From Tremella fuciformis (lineage: Eukaryota; Basidiomycota; Tremellomycetes; Tremellales; Tremellaceae), in assembly GCA_032768795.1 (NCBI GenBank), contig CP136492.1:930001-994000 (forward strand): a stretch of DNA of 64,000 nt, read 5' to 3'. Below, piece after piece: positions 1 through 11,444 of this stretch. The notes beneath the pieces were generated by a model. The model searched no databases. It saw nothing but the letters and a program-made list of their open reading frames with translations, and was not told the origin of the DNA. How positions within the stretch are numbered: the stretch's first letter is position 1; every line of letters starts with the position of its first letter. Made by a program: the position numbers and the translations under genes.

Positions 1-1608
1 ACCAGATCGGGGACCGGCTTCCCTTCTGCGCATATGTCAATCGGTAGTCGAGGCCAACGTCACTCGGATATGGGACGTCGGAGACGTCGGCTATGGGCTC
101 TTGGAAGACCTGCTGAAAGGGATGCCCCTCGAGCAGCTGGCCGAGGTCGAGGCGAATTCACCAGTGAGTCTCGCTCATACAACGGCGGTCTGGGCGCTTG
201 ATCAATATGGATACTGCCTCACAGAAGACGCGTGCTGATGTCTAGTCCCTCAAGAAACAGACTGACTGGCTATGGGAGTCATTTCTGATCCGGGATTACG
301 CCGCTGCTTGGGAGAAAGCTCGATACAAAGCCGGCGAGCTCAGAACTTCAGGATGGCGACGAAAATATGCTGTCAGTATGCAATAATATCTCCCAACCAT
401 CTGCTGAGCAACAGGAAGCCATGGAGGAAGCCGAAGAACGCAAGGCAAATGCTGGCAAGAAGCTCGCTGAGCGATACCAACAGATTGAGTCGGAACGTCT
501 GGCAAAGAGGGTGGTCATGGTCGACAAGGTAGTTCTGCCCAGAGGGGCGAAGCAGCCGAAGGGTATACCATGGAGAGGCCTAGGACCAAAACCTGGCACT
601 ACCGGTGAGTCTGACGAGTCCTTGACATGTCGAACTGAACGTGCAGGTTCTGGAGGAGGGAAAGCAGCCGGCCTCATTGCGAAAGCAAAAGCCGATGTGC
701 AGCGAACTCGACTTGGAATGATCCACGCGTCCGGTAGGGGTGTTCCCCCTTCTCAGTCCCTCTACAAACCGAAAGTCACCACAACTCCCCATCCTAGCCA
801 AACCCGGATGAGTGTCAGTCTCTCGGGGCAACCCAGGAGCGTCGATGGTCCACGGATTCCTCCCCCGAAGCCTTCCAATGCTCGCAGGAATCAAATAACG
901 ATCGGCCCAGAGGGCAACAGAGACTCTCTCTCGCCCGCCATGCTAGCAAGCACCTCACCGAGCTCGTATGATGGAAACGAGAAGTGGAGTATCCCTTTGG
1001 CGGGACATCGCACGAAATCTGCAGCAAATCCTATACCTGGCTCTTACCGCACCTTGAACCACATAAACAAGGAGTCCGTGACCAATTCGTCTATCGCGCC
1101 AATGATTCCCGCACGTTTCAAGCTGGAAGAGAGAAAGGCCGAGCTTAGGATTCTGCCAAAGACCGTCGTCCCGGAATTCGTCGCTCCCAAGGAAAAGCGA
1201 CAATCCATAGACTTCTTCGATCAGCCGTCACAGAGCCCTCATCGTCCCTCAGTCAGTGTCGAAAGGCTGCCTCGTGAGCCGAAAAATGGGACGACGGGCA
1301 AACGTAGACGCGCCTCTAGTCCCTGCGACCGTCCGCAGGAAATCACTGCCGTGTCGCCCATGGCGCTCGTGAACATGCGTTCCTCGCCCAAGACTCGGAC
1401 GGCAAACGACGTCATCGACCTGACAGAGACGGCTACCACGGCCCATGAGGTCACCACCCCGCCCGTCAACGCCCCGCGACACGCGATGTCTCGGTCAACA
1501 GCAACATCTAACGTGCTGTCTGCGCGTGAGGAGACAGCCAAAATCGAAAGCGTGTTGTTCCGGAAGAAGGCGCGGGGAAAATCCCGTCCTGCAACTCCTG
1601 CGGTCTGA
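1..1608 (+). CDS. Elongin-A-like protein, 5' end missing
   Basis: Elongin A is the large subunit of the elongin elongation factor / Cullin-RING substrate receptor in the nucleus. The first readable exon gives a block around WDVGDVGYGLLEDLL followed by EQLAEVEANSP, and the next exon gives LWESFLIRDY and SGWRRKY. This is the family's order: leader, short BC-box-like helix, then the 'LW..F..RD....W' signature. I place introns at about 160-243 and at 372-414 (joining RKYA to EAMEEAEERK), plus an in-frame 42-nt intron near 605-646 (GT...GTGCAG). After the conserved part, from about 415 the protein is basic, coiled then disordered, rich in Ser/Pro/Arg, ending at TGA 1606-1608. The start codon lies left of the window. 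Family call rests on the N-terminal motif only; the long tail is not informative. Confidence 0.7.
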
Positions 1609-2508
1609 CCGACCATGCCATGCAATGTCTGATCAGGCAGGCCATGAATCTTCCAATCGCGCTTCATACGAGCTGATCCGGTCCGTACCAGACTTTCTGA
1701 GGGTGCAATGACAATGACTCGTTACATCAAATGGGTCCCCTCGCACGGTCGCTGGGCTTGAGTCCCATCGCTCTGCAACTGCGACCACTTGCGGCTCGCC
1801 TGCCGAGCAGACATAGCATCCTGATAAATCCAGCTCTCCGTTTCTCACCGAAGCGTTATGCGCTGTCCGTGAGATCTTATCGATTTTCAGGCAAGCGGAG
1901 CGTGCACGCGAAATCTCCATAAGATAGGTGTGACTTCATCAAGGGGTACAAGTCCCTCATTTACATCCCAGTTGGGAACGCTCGCCTGATTCTAACATGC
2001 TCTAGGTGTTCTCGCTTCGGAAGAGTCTACTCCGCGACGCTGGAGAATGCATGTAAAGTCGTTTCCAGGCATTGATGAGTTGACATCTTTGAGTATGCTC
2101 ACCATGTGTTGTTTGACGTCTGGGTATCACACCTCCTGGTCAACATCCACATCGTGATAGTGGGATCCTTCTTGACTAGCTGCAGACGTCGCCAGCACGC
2201 AGTTCCCTGCTCTGGTGCTTTGGCGCGTCTGTAGCTCGAGAATCAACCTAAGAGACAGAGCTCAGGAAGAGCGCAACACAATCTGGGCAAGTTGCTTTGC
2301 AATCATTGTGCATGAATGGTTGGATGGACTCAAGTAACAGACCTTGAGGGTAGAGAGGGAAAGTTTGTATACATTACAAACAGAGCCGTGGGTGGATCAA
2401 GGAGAGAGGGTCGGAATACTGTGAGACACTGCACATGCTTGGGGCGAGCCGAGTCTCGGTCAGGCTCCCAAGAAGTCAAGGCTACAGCCACGAAAGCAGC
2501 AGACCAGG
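1609..2508. other. Intergenic stretch, no gene seen
   Basis: No reading frame with protein-like composition or convincing splice sites on either strand. Lies between two genes that converge, so it would hold two 3' regions. Confidence 0.6.
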
Positions 2509-3637
2509 TCAAACAGCAATCGAAGGTGCGTGTTCCTGGGGCTCTCTTTGAGGGACTTGCGAGTATTCCGGCAGGTAGCCGTCGGGGCCAAGCACCAATT
2601 TTGCCTCTGTGAGTAGATCTTGAAAGCAGTCTCGATCGAGTTGATCAAGGCCATCGGGTTTAACTTCGATGGGATACTTCATGGCTGGGTCAGCCAACCA
2701 GATCATCCCGTTTCTATCAACTTCTTCCACCGAGTCGCAGTCCATTGAACCACAGCCCATGTCAGATCGTTCGCACCGCAGCTGAAGACCAGTCAAGCTC
2801 TCGAAGGTCTCCCTGTCAGCCGGCCACCGGCGTTCATCAGGTCATGACTTACTGCTAACAATCCCTCGTACATCTTATTAGTCGCTGATCCGAGTAGAGT
2901 CGGCAACTCGCCATGTCGGGACATCGTCTCCGTTCTAACGCGCTCAGTAAGGTTGTTGAACATGAAGACCAGACTCGACGCCGCGCTTCGAGCCCCAATC
3001 GTATCGAGGTCTCCGGCAATCTGGCGAATGTGGGCTTTGTATCTCGACAATCGGTCGTCCTGGTCGTCGTCGCGGTCGTCATTGGTTTCAGCAAAGTCAA
3101 GACTCATGAAAGGACGACAGATCTCCTTGAAACTTCGAATTTTTGCTTGCTCGTCAGCTTTCATGCGAAGCTTCAAAGTCTCTTCCATTTGATAGCATCC
3201 AGGCATATACCACGAAGCGTTTCGTGGCGCACCTTTAACCCAAACTGCGGGGTCGTGGACGTCAGTAAAGTGCCGTTCCTGTAAAGACAACAGGCTCCCG
3301 CATCCCTTACAAGGCTGCTCCAACTTGATTAGGCAAAGATACTTCATCATGGCTGAAGTGAACCTGTATCTCAGTGCGCGAGATAGAAACTGATCATGGC
3401 TTACCTTGTCAAATCCTGCCACCTCGGCCAGATCTTGTTGTGGCTCGGTACAGTCGGTGCTTGCGAGGTCTGTGCAGCCTCCTGCGAGACGTCTTCGGCT
3501 TCTTCTGATCCTGTGAAGTTCTCGTCTTCGGTTTCCGACCCGCATTCGGGGCCTTCGCCGTCCATGGAGACAAGCGACGCATCAATCATCTCTTGATCTG
3601 AGGGCCCATTCAGAGACGATCCTTGTATATTCAGCAT
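2509..3637 (-). CDS. Unrecognised family Z, copy A (putative Zn-binding)
   Basis: Three exons on the minus strand: 3637-3405, 3363-2853, 2781-2509; introns 3364-3404 (41 nt) and 2782-2852 (71 nt). They sum to 338 aa. The N-terminus is acidic and Ser-rich. The middle has a candidate metal site, CKGC followed by LSLQE, then HDPAVW and a final GC, which matches the 7.0-7.7 kb copy (CDGC, LSVKE, EHPNIW, VGC). The last exon (VDRNGMIWL ... DCFQDLLTEAKLVLG) is supported by a related decayed copy at 4.6-5.1 kb, which favours the acceptor at 2782 over the closer one that would end the protein after about 17 more residues. No known family recognised. ATG 3637 chosen; ATG 3655 is possible. Same strand and block as two relatives, interleaved with the SUR7/PalI-like array. 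Confidence 0.55.
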
Positions 3638-3655
3638 GGTATAGCCGTATTGCAT

Positions 3656-4634
3656 GATGAGGAGAGCCGGGCAGTCTACTGGACCCGAGGTGCGCACGGA
3701 TAGTTTGTCAAACAAGAAAGTGAGTTGGTGTGAAGAGGAGAAGTCGAGGCTGAACCCTGTCGAGACCACGTATCATAGAGACAGCTTCGATCAAAGGGCT
3801 TCGATATACTGTACCTCCATTGATGTATGACCGATGATTGGCAACCCAGTCTGCGCCACACATCTCAGACTGTGGAGCTCGTTCACTGCGAGTGAGGCGT
3901 CGTGCAGCCGGACAGCGAGTGACGCCCATTTCACATAGTATACCCAAACTACCTCCTCATGTCATGGGTGACATGCAACGCTTCAGGGTTGAACATGTAT
4001 TTTGAACTAATATGCGCAAGGGATGGTGGGCTCAGCGACCTTTCGGCGTGGCGGATCCAGTGTTGCTAGCTATAGAGAATATCTCCAATCCCTACGGTCA
4101 TCATATATATGTTGACGCTATCTCAGGCTACATGATCATAGCATTATTGACCCTCCTCCATCCTGCTCCAATCAGCCTTTTCGATGCTGCGACGCCATGG
4201 AGTGGTAGCGATATGTTAGTTGCCGAATCAAGCGACATGAGAAATACTGTGAGGACGATTGCGCCACGCCGGGTACGGGTAAGTCCATTTACTGAGACGA
4301 TTATGGGGCTGCTTGTTCGTTCTTCCCCGCTAGCATATGTTGCCTGCCCGCGTCCAAGAAGGAGACATCGAATGAAGAGGCAATGTCTCGGGCACGATCC
4401 AGCGGTCCGTATCTGCTCGTGGCCATCCATATCCGGGCGTCAGAGACGTAGCACGCAGCATCCATCAGCAGCGAAGACGAGGAGATGCTCCTTAGCATCG
4501 TCCGTGTTTCTTGGAGGTCCTCAGCAGACGAGTCACGTTCAAACTCGATTCGCCTTTGTCACACAGGAACTCATATCAAAACCATTTCATGATCAATGAA
4601 ACAAGAAGAGGACACCCTCTGAATGCATAGCAAG
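3656..4634. other. Intergenic stretch, no gene seen
   Basis: Upstream region of copy A and downstream of the decayed copy B. Open frames here (for example 4012-4599) lack family-like content or splice support. Confidence 0.5.
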
Positions 4635-5285
4635 CTAGACATTGTATGGGTAGAAGGGTAAATAGTCGCAATCACCATGTGGCAGGTTCTCTTCCGTCAG
4701 CATGGACTGGTAACACTCCTCGTGAAGTGGTACAATCCCTTGGCAGCCAGACGCGTCCGCGTCCGTCAACTGCGCACTCCATAGATTCCGATTCCGAGCG
4801 CTTTGGGCACTTCGCCCAACTGCAGCCAAGTCCTTGAGGGAGTTGCCCAAAGTCCATTCCAGTGAGTTGAGCGAAAGCGGTCTCTTGATCAGCAAAAGCT
4901 CATCCAGCCGCGTTAAGCCACTCACACGACTTAGGGCAGCCCCAACCCCATGAAATAGCGATCCGGCCAAGTCTGTCCTGCTGGCTGCGCCAGACACGAG
5001 CGACACTTCTCGCAGCAGAATCCGCGCTGAGTAGCTTCAGAGTCTTGACGCACTCAGCATAGATGTTCCAATCTTTGCCTTCAGATAGGGACGGTTGGGC
5101 TGCGGATGCACAGCCTGTTTCGGGTCGAGGGAGCTGCCGAATTTACAGCGGGAAATGAGAAGAGCGATAGCCTAGATGCAGAAGGCTAGAGGGGTTCAGT
5201 GACAAATCTATCGTCAGCTCATCGATGTGTGTGTGCACGCTGTCTACGTGTATTGTGCGTGCTTACCTCGCGGACTAGTCATGCT
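4635..5285 (-). pseudogene. Decayed copy B of family Z
   Basis: Two frames of the minus strand each carry part of the copy A sequence. One frame around 4740-4800 reads SMECAVDGRGRVWLPRD, like copy A's SMDCDSVEEVDRNGMIWLAD. The neighbouring frame at 4635-4720 reads ECYQSMLTEENLPHGD and YLPFY, like copy A's DCFQDLLTEAKLVLGPD and YLPEY. Between them about 11 residues are missing and the frame changes, so a deletion is the simplest reading. Upstream (about 4960-5110) DWNIYAECVKTL and SADSAARSVARVW resemble copy A's ARSAASSLVFMF region. The cysteine/histidine block is absent. A possible first exon is at 5281 (ATG ACT AGT). It could be a gene with an unusual intron, but no GT-AG pair I can find restores both halves. 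Confidence 0.45.
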
Positions 5286-5439
5286 TGAAGTAGATCTCAA
5301 GGTTTATACTCGTCATCCATAATCTGACAGCGAAATTGGCCACTGTCGACTACGGAACACTGGGCCGCTGCACATTCTCCTCACGATCCCTTCTGCATCG
5401 CTACCTCGTATACCTACTGCAGCAGATAAAAGTAAGGCC

Positions 5440-6277
5440 ATGCCTGGCTTTTCCGGCTGCCCAGCCCTGATCCTAACTTGTCAGTCGTGGCTAGTGACTG
5501 CTTGATGATCGTAAATTGACCGCAGTCACCTCCTGGTTGCTGATACTGCTTGTGACGGCTTCAACACCGATCAGCAAGTCAATTGACATCGTAAACATAA
5601 CAACGACAGATGGGGGTTTCACGGTGGCGAGAGCGGGAGTGTTCGGGCTATGCTATCCTGGAGGACATTACTAGTCAGTGCAGCGAAGTGGAATACATGG
5701 AATAAGGGCCTGACGTCAGCTTCTCGGGCAGTGTCATGTCCACAGTGGCGCACTGTACGGAGCAGCGCTTGGGTTACAAGCTGGACACCGCTTTATTGGG
5801 AGGCTCTGCAAAGGTAAGCGAATTGCGGCGAGACCAGGGCGGCATGACACAATCAGAACATCTCCAATGCGCTCTCGGAGGATCTCTCGCCAGCTTTGGT
5901 CATGAACGCCATCTCCTGTGCTTTCGCAGCATTGGGGTTGTGCTTCTCATTCCTCGCGTGCGCCTGCACCTCCATTCCCATGGAAGCAGTCAGTCGCTTT
6001 GTGTGGCTTGAGTCGAGCTCATCTTCCACAGGGGACGATAATATCCCTCTGGTTTGCCGGACTCATTGGTTGGGGTGCTTTTACTGTCGACTTGGCAATG
6101 CCACTAGTCGCTCGCCATCGCATCCACCGTAGTGGTATGGGCAATATCTTTGTCGCCCAAATCGGGAACGGGGTTTGGATCTGCCTGGCAGCGATGATCC
6201 TGTACACCATCGCGAGCTGCGCGGCGTTCTGCGGGTCACTGCGCATGGTGCAGTCGGTCTCTTGCATCCAAGAATGA
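5440..6277 (+). CDS. SUR7/PalI-like four-TM protein, copy 1
   Basis: Five exons: 5440-5479, 5526-5673, 5720-5813, 5857-5988, 6032-6277; they sum to 219 aa. Topology is one N-terminal membrane segment (SWLLILLVTAS), an outer loop, then three more segments, as in the fungal SUR7/PalI (Rim9) claudin-like family of plasma-membrane organisers and pH-sensing partners. Loop motifs are AGVFGLCYPGG, then C-T-E-Q-RLGYKLD, close to the family's 'FG.C....C....GY'. The last exon has GWGAFTVDLAMPLVARHRI and NIFVAQIGNGVW. Exon lengths 148/94/132 are shared with copy 2 and nearly with copies 3 and 4. Family assignment is by motif and topology; role in this fungus unknown. Confidence 0.75.
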
Positions 6278-6987
6278 GAAGTGGCTTGGCTGACAAGGAA
6301 GGAGAGAGCCTGAGAGGCGCACGCGAGATCAAGTGTGAGGACGAGGCTTAGCGAAGCCTGACAGCAATGACAATCTGTTCCGTGCTACTTTGTATGAAGT
6401 TGGTACAGTTATGGCTCGGGGCATTCACACAGCACATAATGTAGGCCCACGGAGTCTGAGTCAATGGAAGCTCCCTCGCCTTCTGGCCTTCTGGAATTAA
6501 GGCTGCGTGAAAGCCTTTCGCCCAATGACGCTCCGAGGGGCGAGATCAGGCGCACGGATTTGCCTTTTTCTCCAATCCAAAAAATCGCCGAACCTTCTCG
6601 GGCGTCATCCGAAAAAGCCAACGGGTAGATCGATTCATAATTCACAGCCAATGAGCATATGGAACTGAGGCCGATAGTCGGCTGCAAGTGGCGATGGGCG
6701 TGCTCCGAGCGATATGGAAAATCTCAGCGCTCTACGCTGAGACTGAGTTTCCACCGGAGCAATGCTACTCAGACCCGAAGATTGCACTGTGACACTCGCC
6801 GTGCAAGTGTTTGTGAGACGTACCCGGCACCTGAGTGGGGTCAAGGAGTATATACCCATCCACACCTACATCCGGCGCATTGGCAGATCCTCCGAATAGA
6901 CATCGATCCCAGTAGCACCTGCCAACGTGCGTCGCACTCCTGTAAGCGTGACTTGGTTCTCGCTTGGACATGATCTCATCAATCGGC
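6278..6987. other. Intergenic stretch, no gene seen
   Basis: Between convergent copy 1 of the SUR7/PalI-like genes and copy C of family Z. A TATA-like string (gtatatac) sits near 6848 but faces no gene I can support. Confidence 0.5.
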
Positions 6988-7743
6988 TTACTGGTCAGCA
7001 GTGATACTTTCGTTGCCAAAGGGGCTACCTACTTCTCGTACCGCTCCGACGAATTTCCACACAGCTTTAAACGCCTCGGTAGCGCTCTCCCGGGTGAGGA
7101 GTGAGTCGGAGGCAATGATAATGTCCGTTATGTTGTTGACAACCTGTGAGGGTTTGTCCTTGCCCCACATCTGAGATTTCTCCCAAATTTGCAATTGACC
7201 GGCAAGCTCATTCGCCCAAGTGGTCAGCTGAGCAACGGACAGCTGCCCGCGCTCGATCTGCTGCATTCTCCACGCTGTAGTGTCCGCTGTCTCAGATCCC
7301 TTCACCGAGGGGCTTCGGAGGTCAAAGTCAATTCGCAGTCCAGCAGACTGCACTTCGAGCTTGGCAGTGTTCACCAATCCCTCGTACCAGTCCGCTTCAA
7401 GTTCGGGCGGTGTCAACTTTTCACAGCCGACATGCAGATGCGAACCGTCTCTCTCCCAGATATTCGGGTGCTCAAGGTTGTCCCAGCGACACTCTTTGAC
7501 ACTGAGGGGATATTTGCACCCATCACACGTCTGCGTAATTGCTAACCAGTCCTCTGAGAGGATTTGCTCGGTCGTCATCCTCTTGTTGTCCGAGAACTTT
7601 ACTTCTGTTTCCTCTTGCACAGCTTCGCGCGCTTGGATGTCCTGATCCTCCTTCATGTGCACCGGCACGAGCTCCGGGATGACATCGGAATCAGACTGGC
7701 TTTCTGAGCCTTTTGAGCTTGTAGCGTGACTTTCTAAGCTCAT
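6988..7743 (-). CDS. Unrecognised family Z, copy C (putative Zn-binding)
   Basis: Single uninterrupted frame, 251 aa, ATG at 7743. N-terminal third is acidic and Ser/Glu-rich (disordered). Residues about 85-125 hold CDGCKYPLSVKEC, then EHPNIWERDGSHLHVGCEKL: three or four Cys/His positions spaced like a small metal-binding fold, and aligned with copy A (CKGC ... HDPAVW ... GC). The rest is helical with a WYEGLVNTAKLEV segment and ends at FGNESITADQ. It lacks the last exon seen in copy A. No known family recognised. Lack of introns, when copy A has two, may mean loss by reverse transcription or simply gene-specific change. Confidence 0.65.
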   Translation of the reverse strand: MSLESHATSSKGSESQSDSDVIPELVPVHMKEDQDIQAREAVQEETEVKFSDNKRMTTEQILSEDWLAITQTCDGCKYPLSVKECRWDNLEHPNIWERDGSHLHVGCEKLTPPELEADWYEGLVNTAKLEVQSAGLRIDFDLRSPSVKGSETADTTAWRMQQIERGQLSVAQLTTWANELAGQLQIWEKSQMWGKDKPSQVVNNITDIIIASDSLLTRESATEAFKAVWKFVGAVREVGSPFGNESITADQ

Positions 7744-8378
7744 GCTGATGTTGGTACGGACAATTGATGGGACTAACAGGAGAAGCGGCTTAAGAGGAGG
7801 AGGAGGAGTAGTTTGACGAGACGATCAATGCTGTCGCTTTGAGTAACACGGGCCATCTCTCCTCCGGCTGTCGCTCTGAAAGGAGCAACGGGGAACGTTG
7901 TTGGCCACAAAGGTTGGATTTGCAAGTTGTGACCGTCATTAGCGATCCCGAGAATGGGCAACACGAGAGTTGCCCTGCTGGAGGGGGTGTAGCACGAGCT
8001 CGTGCTTGGAGGCATTACAGGTCGGCTAGGTATGCACGGGTAGCCACCGTACCGCTTCCTGCTCCGAGCAGTGCATAAATTGGTTGTCCCCGTCATACCG
8101 CGCCAGACCGGAGAGGATCGTTTGACGTGTTGGCAACGTGTCTCACGGACTGAGCGATCGCTTAAGGCGCTTTGAGAATGCTGTCTATATTTTCCCAAGA
8201 GAGGACCACGCGGATGGTGGCAGACTTGGCGTCTGTGATGACGCGCGATGCGTCAGTGTGTGCACTTCGTGCAGTACATATAGTGCGCCAGTCTGGGACA
8301 CCTTTGCCACCCCTCGTCGTCTGACTTAGTCAAGCCTTTCGCGTCCTCTTGTCTTCCCATCTCACGCCTCCTGCCGAG
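7744..8378. other. Intergenic stretch, shared promoter side
   Basis: Lies between the divergent starts of family Z copy C (-) and SUR7/PalI-like copy 2 (+), so it should hold both promoters. A TATA-like ACATATAG is at about 8276, roughly 100 bp before the copy 2 ATG. No gene seen. Confidence 0.45.
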
Positions 8379-9354
8379 ATGGAAGATATGGTGGGTTCCT
8401 GCGCTGCCGTCGCCGTTCTCACCCCTGCCATGCTCCTCTCTTGTGCGTGACTGATCTGGCATGCTGCATTCCTGACCGGTCCCAGTCACGTCATGGCTCC
8501 TCATCTTGCTCGTCACTGCCTCTATCCCCATTACCAAGTCCGTTGAGCTGGTTCGAATCACCACAACTGACGGCGGCTTCACCCTTGCCAAGGCGGGAGT
8601 CTTTGGTGTGTGCTACCCCGGAGGAAGCTACGAGTCAGTCTCACCTCTGGTCAGCCAGCTGCCATGCCGGACAGGAGCTTGCGTGCTCAATGGTCAAGCA
8701 GCGGTGGACTGACCGAATGAGCTGATGCCAGATTCATGAATACGACCGTATCTGCTGTCGGCGGCTGCACATCACACTCCCTGGGATATAAGCTGGATTC
8801 ATCGGTGTTGGGTGGCGCAGCTTTGGTGGGCCGTTCTCTCAAGAGACTGACCCAATGCTCAGACATCAGAACATCACAGATGCTCTCTCCCAAGGACTGT
8901 CGACGGCCCTCGTTTTGAACCCCATCTCCTGCGCCTTTGCCGGACTGTCTTTCCTGCTCGTGCTCTGCGGCTGTATGACCGGTACTCTTCTCCTGGCAGG
9001 CGTGAGGATGCAATCTCGAGCGCGAGCAAGTCGCTGACGCGGCAGTCCAGCTTGGTACCTGTCCAATGCGCGAGTCTGATAGGTTGGGGGGCTTGGGGCG
9101 TCAATCTTGCCATGCCCCTGGTGACCCGACACAGGATAAGCAGGAGCGGCATGGACAACATCTTCGAGGTCCACATCGGAAACGGGGTCTGGCTCAGTCT
9201 CGCCGCGCTCATACTCTACACCGTGGCGAGCTGCGCCGCCAGTTGCGCAGGGATCGGTCTCGCAAGGTTGGCCTCCCATTGCGAGCGCGAGTGGAAGCTG
9301 ACTGGGCAGTATGGGCTGAGACAACAGTCCGGTTCGTCCAGCAGACTCCCTTGA
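8379..9354 (+). CDS. SUR7/PalI-like four-TM protein, copy 2
   Basis: Exons 8379-8442, 8486-8633, 8732-8825, 8870-9001, 9046-9354; sum 248 aa. The acceptor at 9045 (not the one at 9050) keeps the frame and matches copy 3 in length. Motifs: SWLLILLVTASIPITKSVEL, AGVFGVCYPGG, C-T-S-H-SLGYKLDSS, GWGAWGVNLAMPLVTRHRI and VHIGNGVWLSL. Closest to copy 1 (same exon 3 length of 94 nt, same NIT/NIS-ALS start of exon 4). Four membrane segments with a Cys-containing first outer loop fit SUR7/PalI. The C-terminal tail after segment four is short and basic/Ser-rich. Confidence 0.75.
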
Positions 9355-10247
9355 CCGCTTGTGTTTTGCTCGTTGCAATGATGTGAATTATTCATCGATT
9401 TCGTTAGGGAGTAATGCCTGGCCGCCAGACTCGTTTCTGCACTTCCAGTAAAGCTTTCCGAAGCTCTACTCGTCAGTGCCTCATGGAGCATGCTGCAGAG
9501 TGGAGGCGAGTATTGAACGAGTACATATGAGGAGAAAATTCCGAGTCATTCCGTGCGTTCCAAGAGGAGTCGGTCATCGAATATCTGCCATGCAACAGAC
9601 CTATTTCGGTGTCTAGCCTGCATCCCGGCCCCTACAGCTGTCCAAGTGTATCGACTACGCTCATGAAATCAGTCGATACATGCTACCGATCATCGGGTTG
9701 AGCATTAGGACCGCCAAACGCGAAGATGATCGTGGACTTCGGACGCTCAACCACACAGAGACCATACATAAGACCGGCGGTATTTACAGTCTCCGAGACA
9801 CAGTGATTGGGCGGCAGCGACGTAGATTGGTCTCACAAAGTGCTCTTGTGCGACCAGCTATCATACAATGCCTGCGATTGTGACATAGCCTACGTCGTGC
9901 CGCACATGTCTGTGGTCCAAGGTAGTTGGATCAGAACATCAAGCGAGTCAGATTCTGCTTTTACTTTCCCGTACGTTCAGTACACAAGCTTGCCGAGTAT
10001 GGTACCAATGACGCCGCACCGCCCTTCCGACGGCAGATCAGACCTCCCAGCCAAGCGAGGGTGCAATACATACCGCCTCTCGACCTCGAGGCGTCAGGTG
10101 TGATCTGCCGCCTGGGTTCAGCGTGTCGATCGAGCGTGACGGAGCGTCCAGAGGCAGGCTGGCGTATATATTCCACGATTCGGCTGCCTGATTCCCCACC
10201 ATCTCTCGAAAGGGTCACAATCACTTCCGACCTCAAGTCCAAGCAAG
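9355..10247. other. Intergenic stretch before copy 3
   Basis: No gene supported. It carries a TATA-like GTATATATTC at about 10163-10172, some 80 bp before the copy 3 ATG. Confidence 0.5.
10163..10172 (+). promoter_or_regulatory. TATA-like box of SUR7/PalI-like copy 3
   Basis: GTATATATTC about 80 bp upstream of ATG 10248, a usual distance for a fungal TATA element. Seen by eye only; no weight matrix applied. Confidence 0.3.
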
Positions 10248-11216
10248 ATGTCCTCCATGGACGACACAGATACTTGGTGTGCCTTCGTCACCGTGTCCTC
10301 GTTGCGTGAGATACCGTGAACCCGTCGGAGAAGACTGCTCATTCACAGTACTGAGCTGGCTCCTCAGCCTGCTGGCCACCACCTCTGTCCCGATCACCAA
10401 ATCCATCTCCATGCTCAAGATCGCCACCGCCGATGGAGCGTTCACTGTGGCCACGGCCGGGACATTTGGGCTGTGCTATCCGGGTGGCCACCATCAGTCA
10501 GCGATGTCAACCCCTCCAATGCGGCCACCACCTGATCAACAGATACATGAACCTCAACCTGACCATCGCGCACGACTGCACTGGGCGCAGTGTCGGGTAC
10601 GCATTGAACAAGACCTTGTTGGGCAGCGGGATCGTCAGTCCGCACAATCTTGTGACTGCGGAGTCAGCGACTGATCTTGACCAGGACATGTCCGGCATCA
10701 TCTCCGAGCCACTCTCAGCGGCCCTCATTCTCAATGCGCTCCACTGCGCGTTTGTGGGCTTCGCGGCGGGTTTCGTCATTTGGGCTTTCGCAGATGCGAG
10801 CTACTTTGCCGGGTTGGTGAGTTGCTAGCCGCATGCTTCCCTCGAGGCACGCGTGCCATTTGGATGGATTGGATCTGAGCCGACCGCAGTACTCGGCAGG
10901 CCTGCTGTACATCGCGAACGCTGTGGGGTGGGCGGCGTGGGCGGTGGATCTCGCCCTGTCCGTGACAGTGCGCCAACGAATTCTCGCCAACGCCGCTATT
11001 GCCAATCTCCTCGAGGTCGAAGCTGGCCACGCCGTCTGGCTCGAGCTGTCTGCGGTGGTTTTCAGTACATTGGCCCTGGCAACCTTGTATCAGTTCCGGG
11101 TGATTGGCTGTGAGCAGATCTCGCCTCTGGCCTCAGTGGATGGTCTGCTAAAACTGAACAGACTTCAAGGCCCGCTGAGAGGAGAAAGCTGTCCATACCA
11201 TGCATTAGCCTGTTGA
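10248..11216 (+). CDS. SUR7/PalI-like four-TM protein, copy 3
   Basis: Exons 10248-10305, 10349-10496, 10543-10633, 10685-10816, 10890-11216; sum 251 aa. Motifs: SWLLSLLATTSVPITKSI, AGTFGLCYPGG, a loop Cys in AHDCTGRSVGYALNK, GWAAWAVDLALSVTVRQRI, and EAGHAVWLELSAVV. Exons 2 to 4 are 148/91/132 nt, exactly those of copy 4. The loop gains NLTI, an N-glycosylation-type sequon, relative to copies 1 and 2. The tail after the last segment is longest here. Membrane topology and loop motif indicate SUR7/PalI; specific role unknown. Confidence 0.75.
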
Positions 11217-11444
11217 TGGGATTGACGTCATCCGGTGTGTCCGTGCATCAGGGGAGGAACGTGGCATCTGTGCGCCTCGTCGCCGTGTTTCGGCGTTGAG
11301 GCAAAGGCAGACAAGGTCCTTTCCTTCTGAGAAGGCTCATCTCCCCTTTGTACCACTACCATCGTTGACGAACCGCCTCGTCGCGGCTGTGCATGTCCCA
11401 TTGGATCTCACACTTCTCTGCGTTGCAGCTTCTTGCTTGTCACC

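Noticed and set aside
4012..4599. 195-codon plus-strand frame
   Set aside because: Composition unlike a protein, with no homology to neighbours and no start context; intergenic.
7773..8198. 141-codon minus-strand frame between family Z copy C and SUR7-like copy 2
   Set aside because: No motif, no splice sites, ends in a Leu run from a GGA repeat; most likely chance in a promoter region.
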